DNA from: Desulfobacca acetoxidans
Lineage (GTDB): Bacteria > Desulfobacterota > Desulfobaccia > Desulfobaccales > 0-14-0-80-60-11
Assembly (NCBI GenBank): GCA_020723225.1
Contig: DYJG01000023.1
Coordinates: 1-12,732, forward strand
Length of the DNA stretch: 12,732 bases
Direction of reading: 5' to 3'
Shown: piece after piece, positions 12,158 through 12,732 of the stretch
Numbering within the stretch: the first letter of the stretch is position 1
Layout: every line of letters begins with the position of its first letter
The notes under the pieces: generated by a model
The model's input: only the letters and a program-made list of their open reading frames with translations
Told to the model about the DNA's origin: nothing
The model's database searches: none
Program-made: the position numbers and the translations under genes

Positions 12158-12732
12158 TTGAAATTTATCGATGAGGTAGATCTCAAAGGCAAGACCGTGT
12201 TCATCCGGGTGGACTTCAACGTGCCCCTGGACCGGAACCGCAACATCACCGACGACACCCGCATCCGCGCGGTGTTGCCCACCATCAACTATTGCCTGGA
12301 GGGAAGCGCCAAAGTCATCCTGGCCTCCCATTTGGGACGGCCCAAAGGCCAGCGCATCGAAGAGTTCTCCCTGGCTCCCGTGGCCCGGCGCCTGGCCTAC
12401 CGCCTCCACAAAAAGGTGAAATTCGCCCCGGATTGCATCGGCCCGGAGGTGGATAAACTCAAAAAGAAGATGAAGGGCGGAGACGTCCTCCTTCTGGAAA
12501 ATCTCCGTTACTACCCCGGGGAAGAGAAAAATGACCCGGAATTCGCCAAAGAGTTGATGAAAGGCGTGGACATTTATGTGGACGACGCCTTTGCCGTGGC
12601 CCACCGGGCCCATGCCTCGGTGGAGGCGGTGACCCATTTCGCGCCCGCCTGCGTCGCCGGCTTTCTGATGCGGGACGAAGTGCACTATTTCCATAAGAGC
12701 ATGGAAGATCCGGCCAGGCCCCTGGTGGCCAT
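12158..12732 (+). CDS. pgk: Phosphoglycerate kinase, N-terminal part
   Basis: The gene is open to the window end, giving about 191 residues of a protein usually near 390-400. PGK transfers phosphate between 1,3-bisphosphoglycerate and ADP, the step following GAPDH. Family motifs in the N-terminal 3-phosphoglycerate-binding domain are VFIRVDFNVPL (14-24), TRIR at 34-37, ASHLGRPKG (56-64), LLENLRYYPGEE (112-123), VDDAFAVAHRAHAS (141-154) and AGFLM (167-171). The start is TTG at 12158, supported by AAGGAGG at 12146-12152 five bases upstream and by the canonical length before the RVDFN motif; the nearby ATG at 12171 is out of frame. It is co-transcribed with gap, 22 bases upstream. The C-terminal nucleotide-binding domain is beyond the window. 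Confidence 0.96.
   Translation, partial: MKFIDEVDLKGKTVFIRVDFNVPLDRNRNITDDTRIRAVLPTINYCLEGSAKVILASHLGRPKGQRIEEFSLAPVARRLAYRLHKKVKFAPDCIGPEVDKLKKKMKGGDVLLLENLRYYPGEEKNDPEFAKELMKGVDIYVDDAFAVAHRAHASVEAVTHFAPACVAGFLMRDEVHYFHKSMEDPARPLVA

Noticed and set aside
11359..12288. Long minus-strand open frame opposite gap and the pgk start
   Set aside because: It mirrors the GC-biased codons of gap and has no family motifs, while gap is certain.

Overview
The window looks like chromosomal DNA from a GC-rich Gram-negative bacterium. LpxL-type acyltransferase, Mla lipid-transport and GT4 glycosyltransferase genes all imply an outer membrane. The gene set and the protein flavour, including the order mlaE-F-D-C with a second mlaC, fit a Desulfobacterota (former Deltaproteobacteria) lineage. 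That placement is inferred from general resemblance and was not tested by a search.

Layout. Positions 1-6265, plus strand: the 3' part of a GT4 glycosyltransferase, a complete second GT4 enzyme, an unrecognised membrane-anchored protein almost touching recQ, recQ itself, an LpxL/HtrB-like acyltransferase and a PaaI-type hotdog thioesterase. Positions 6269-10117, minus strand: an Mla-type phospholipid transport operon read as mlaE, mlaF, mlaD, mlaC, then a strong intrinsic terminator, then a second mlaC paralogue with its own predicted promoter. The thioesterase and the second mlaC converge with only 3 bp between their stop codons. Positions 10118-12732, plus strand: an AT-rich divergent promoter region, a small secreted protein behind a two-hairpin 5' leader and ahead of a clear terminator, then a gap-pgk glycolytic operon. 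pgk starts at TTG and runs off the end of the window.

The genes mostly concern the cell envelope: surface glycan assembly by the glycosyltransferases, acylation of lipid A or a related lipid, and lipid traffic across the periplasm by Mla. recQ (DNA repair) and gap-pgk (central carbon) are housekeeping genes alongside.

The most unusual signal is non-coding. Five intergenic gaps between co-directional genes (around 537-634, 1805-1888, 4753-4844, 5712-5817 and 7986-8148) hold short degenerate tandem repeats. Four have a strict 7-base period and the fifth a 7-9 base period. The unit sequence differs from gap to gap, and in four of the five gaps the array occurs as two inverted arms able to form a long hairpin. 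Two arrays run into the 3' ends of coding regions and encode their last residues, and one array is an in-phase mosaic of several unit families. The three larger gaps that carry recognisable promoters or terminators have no such arrays.
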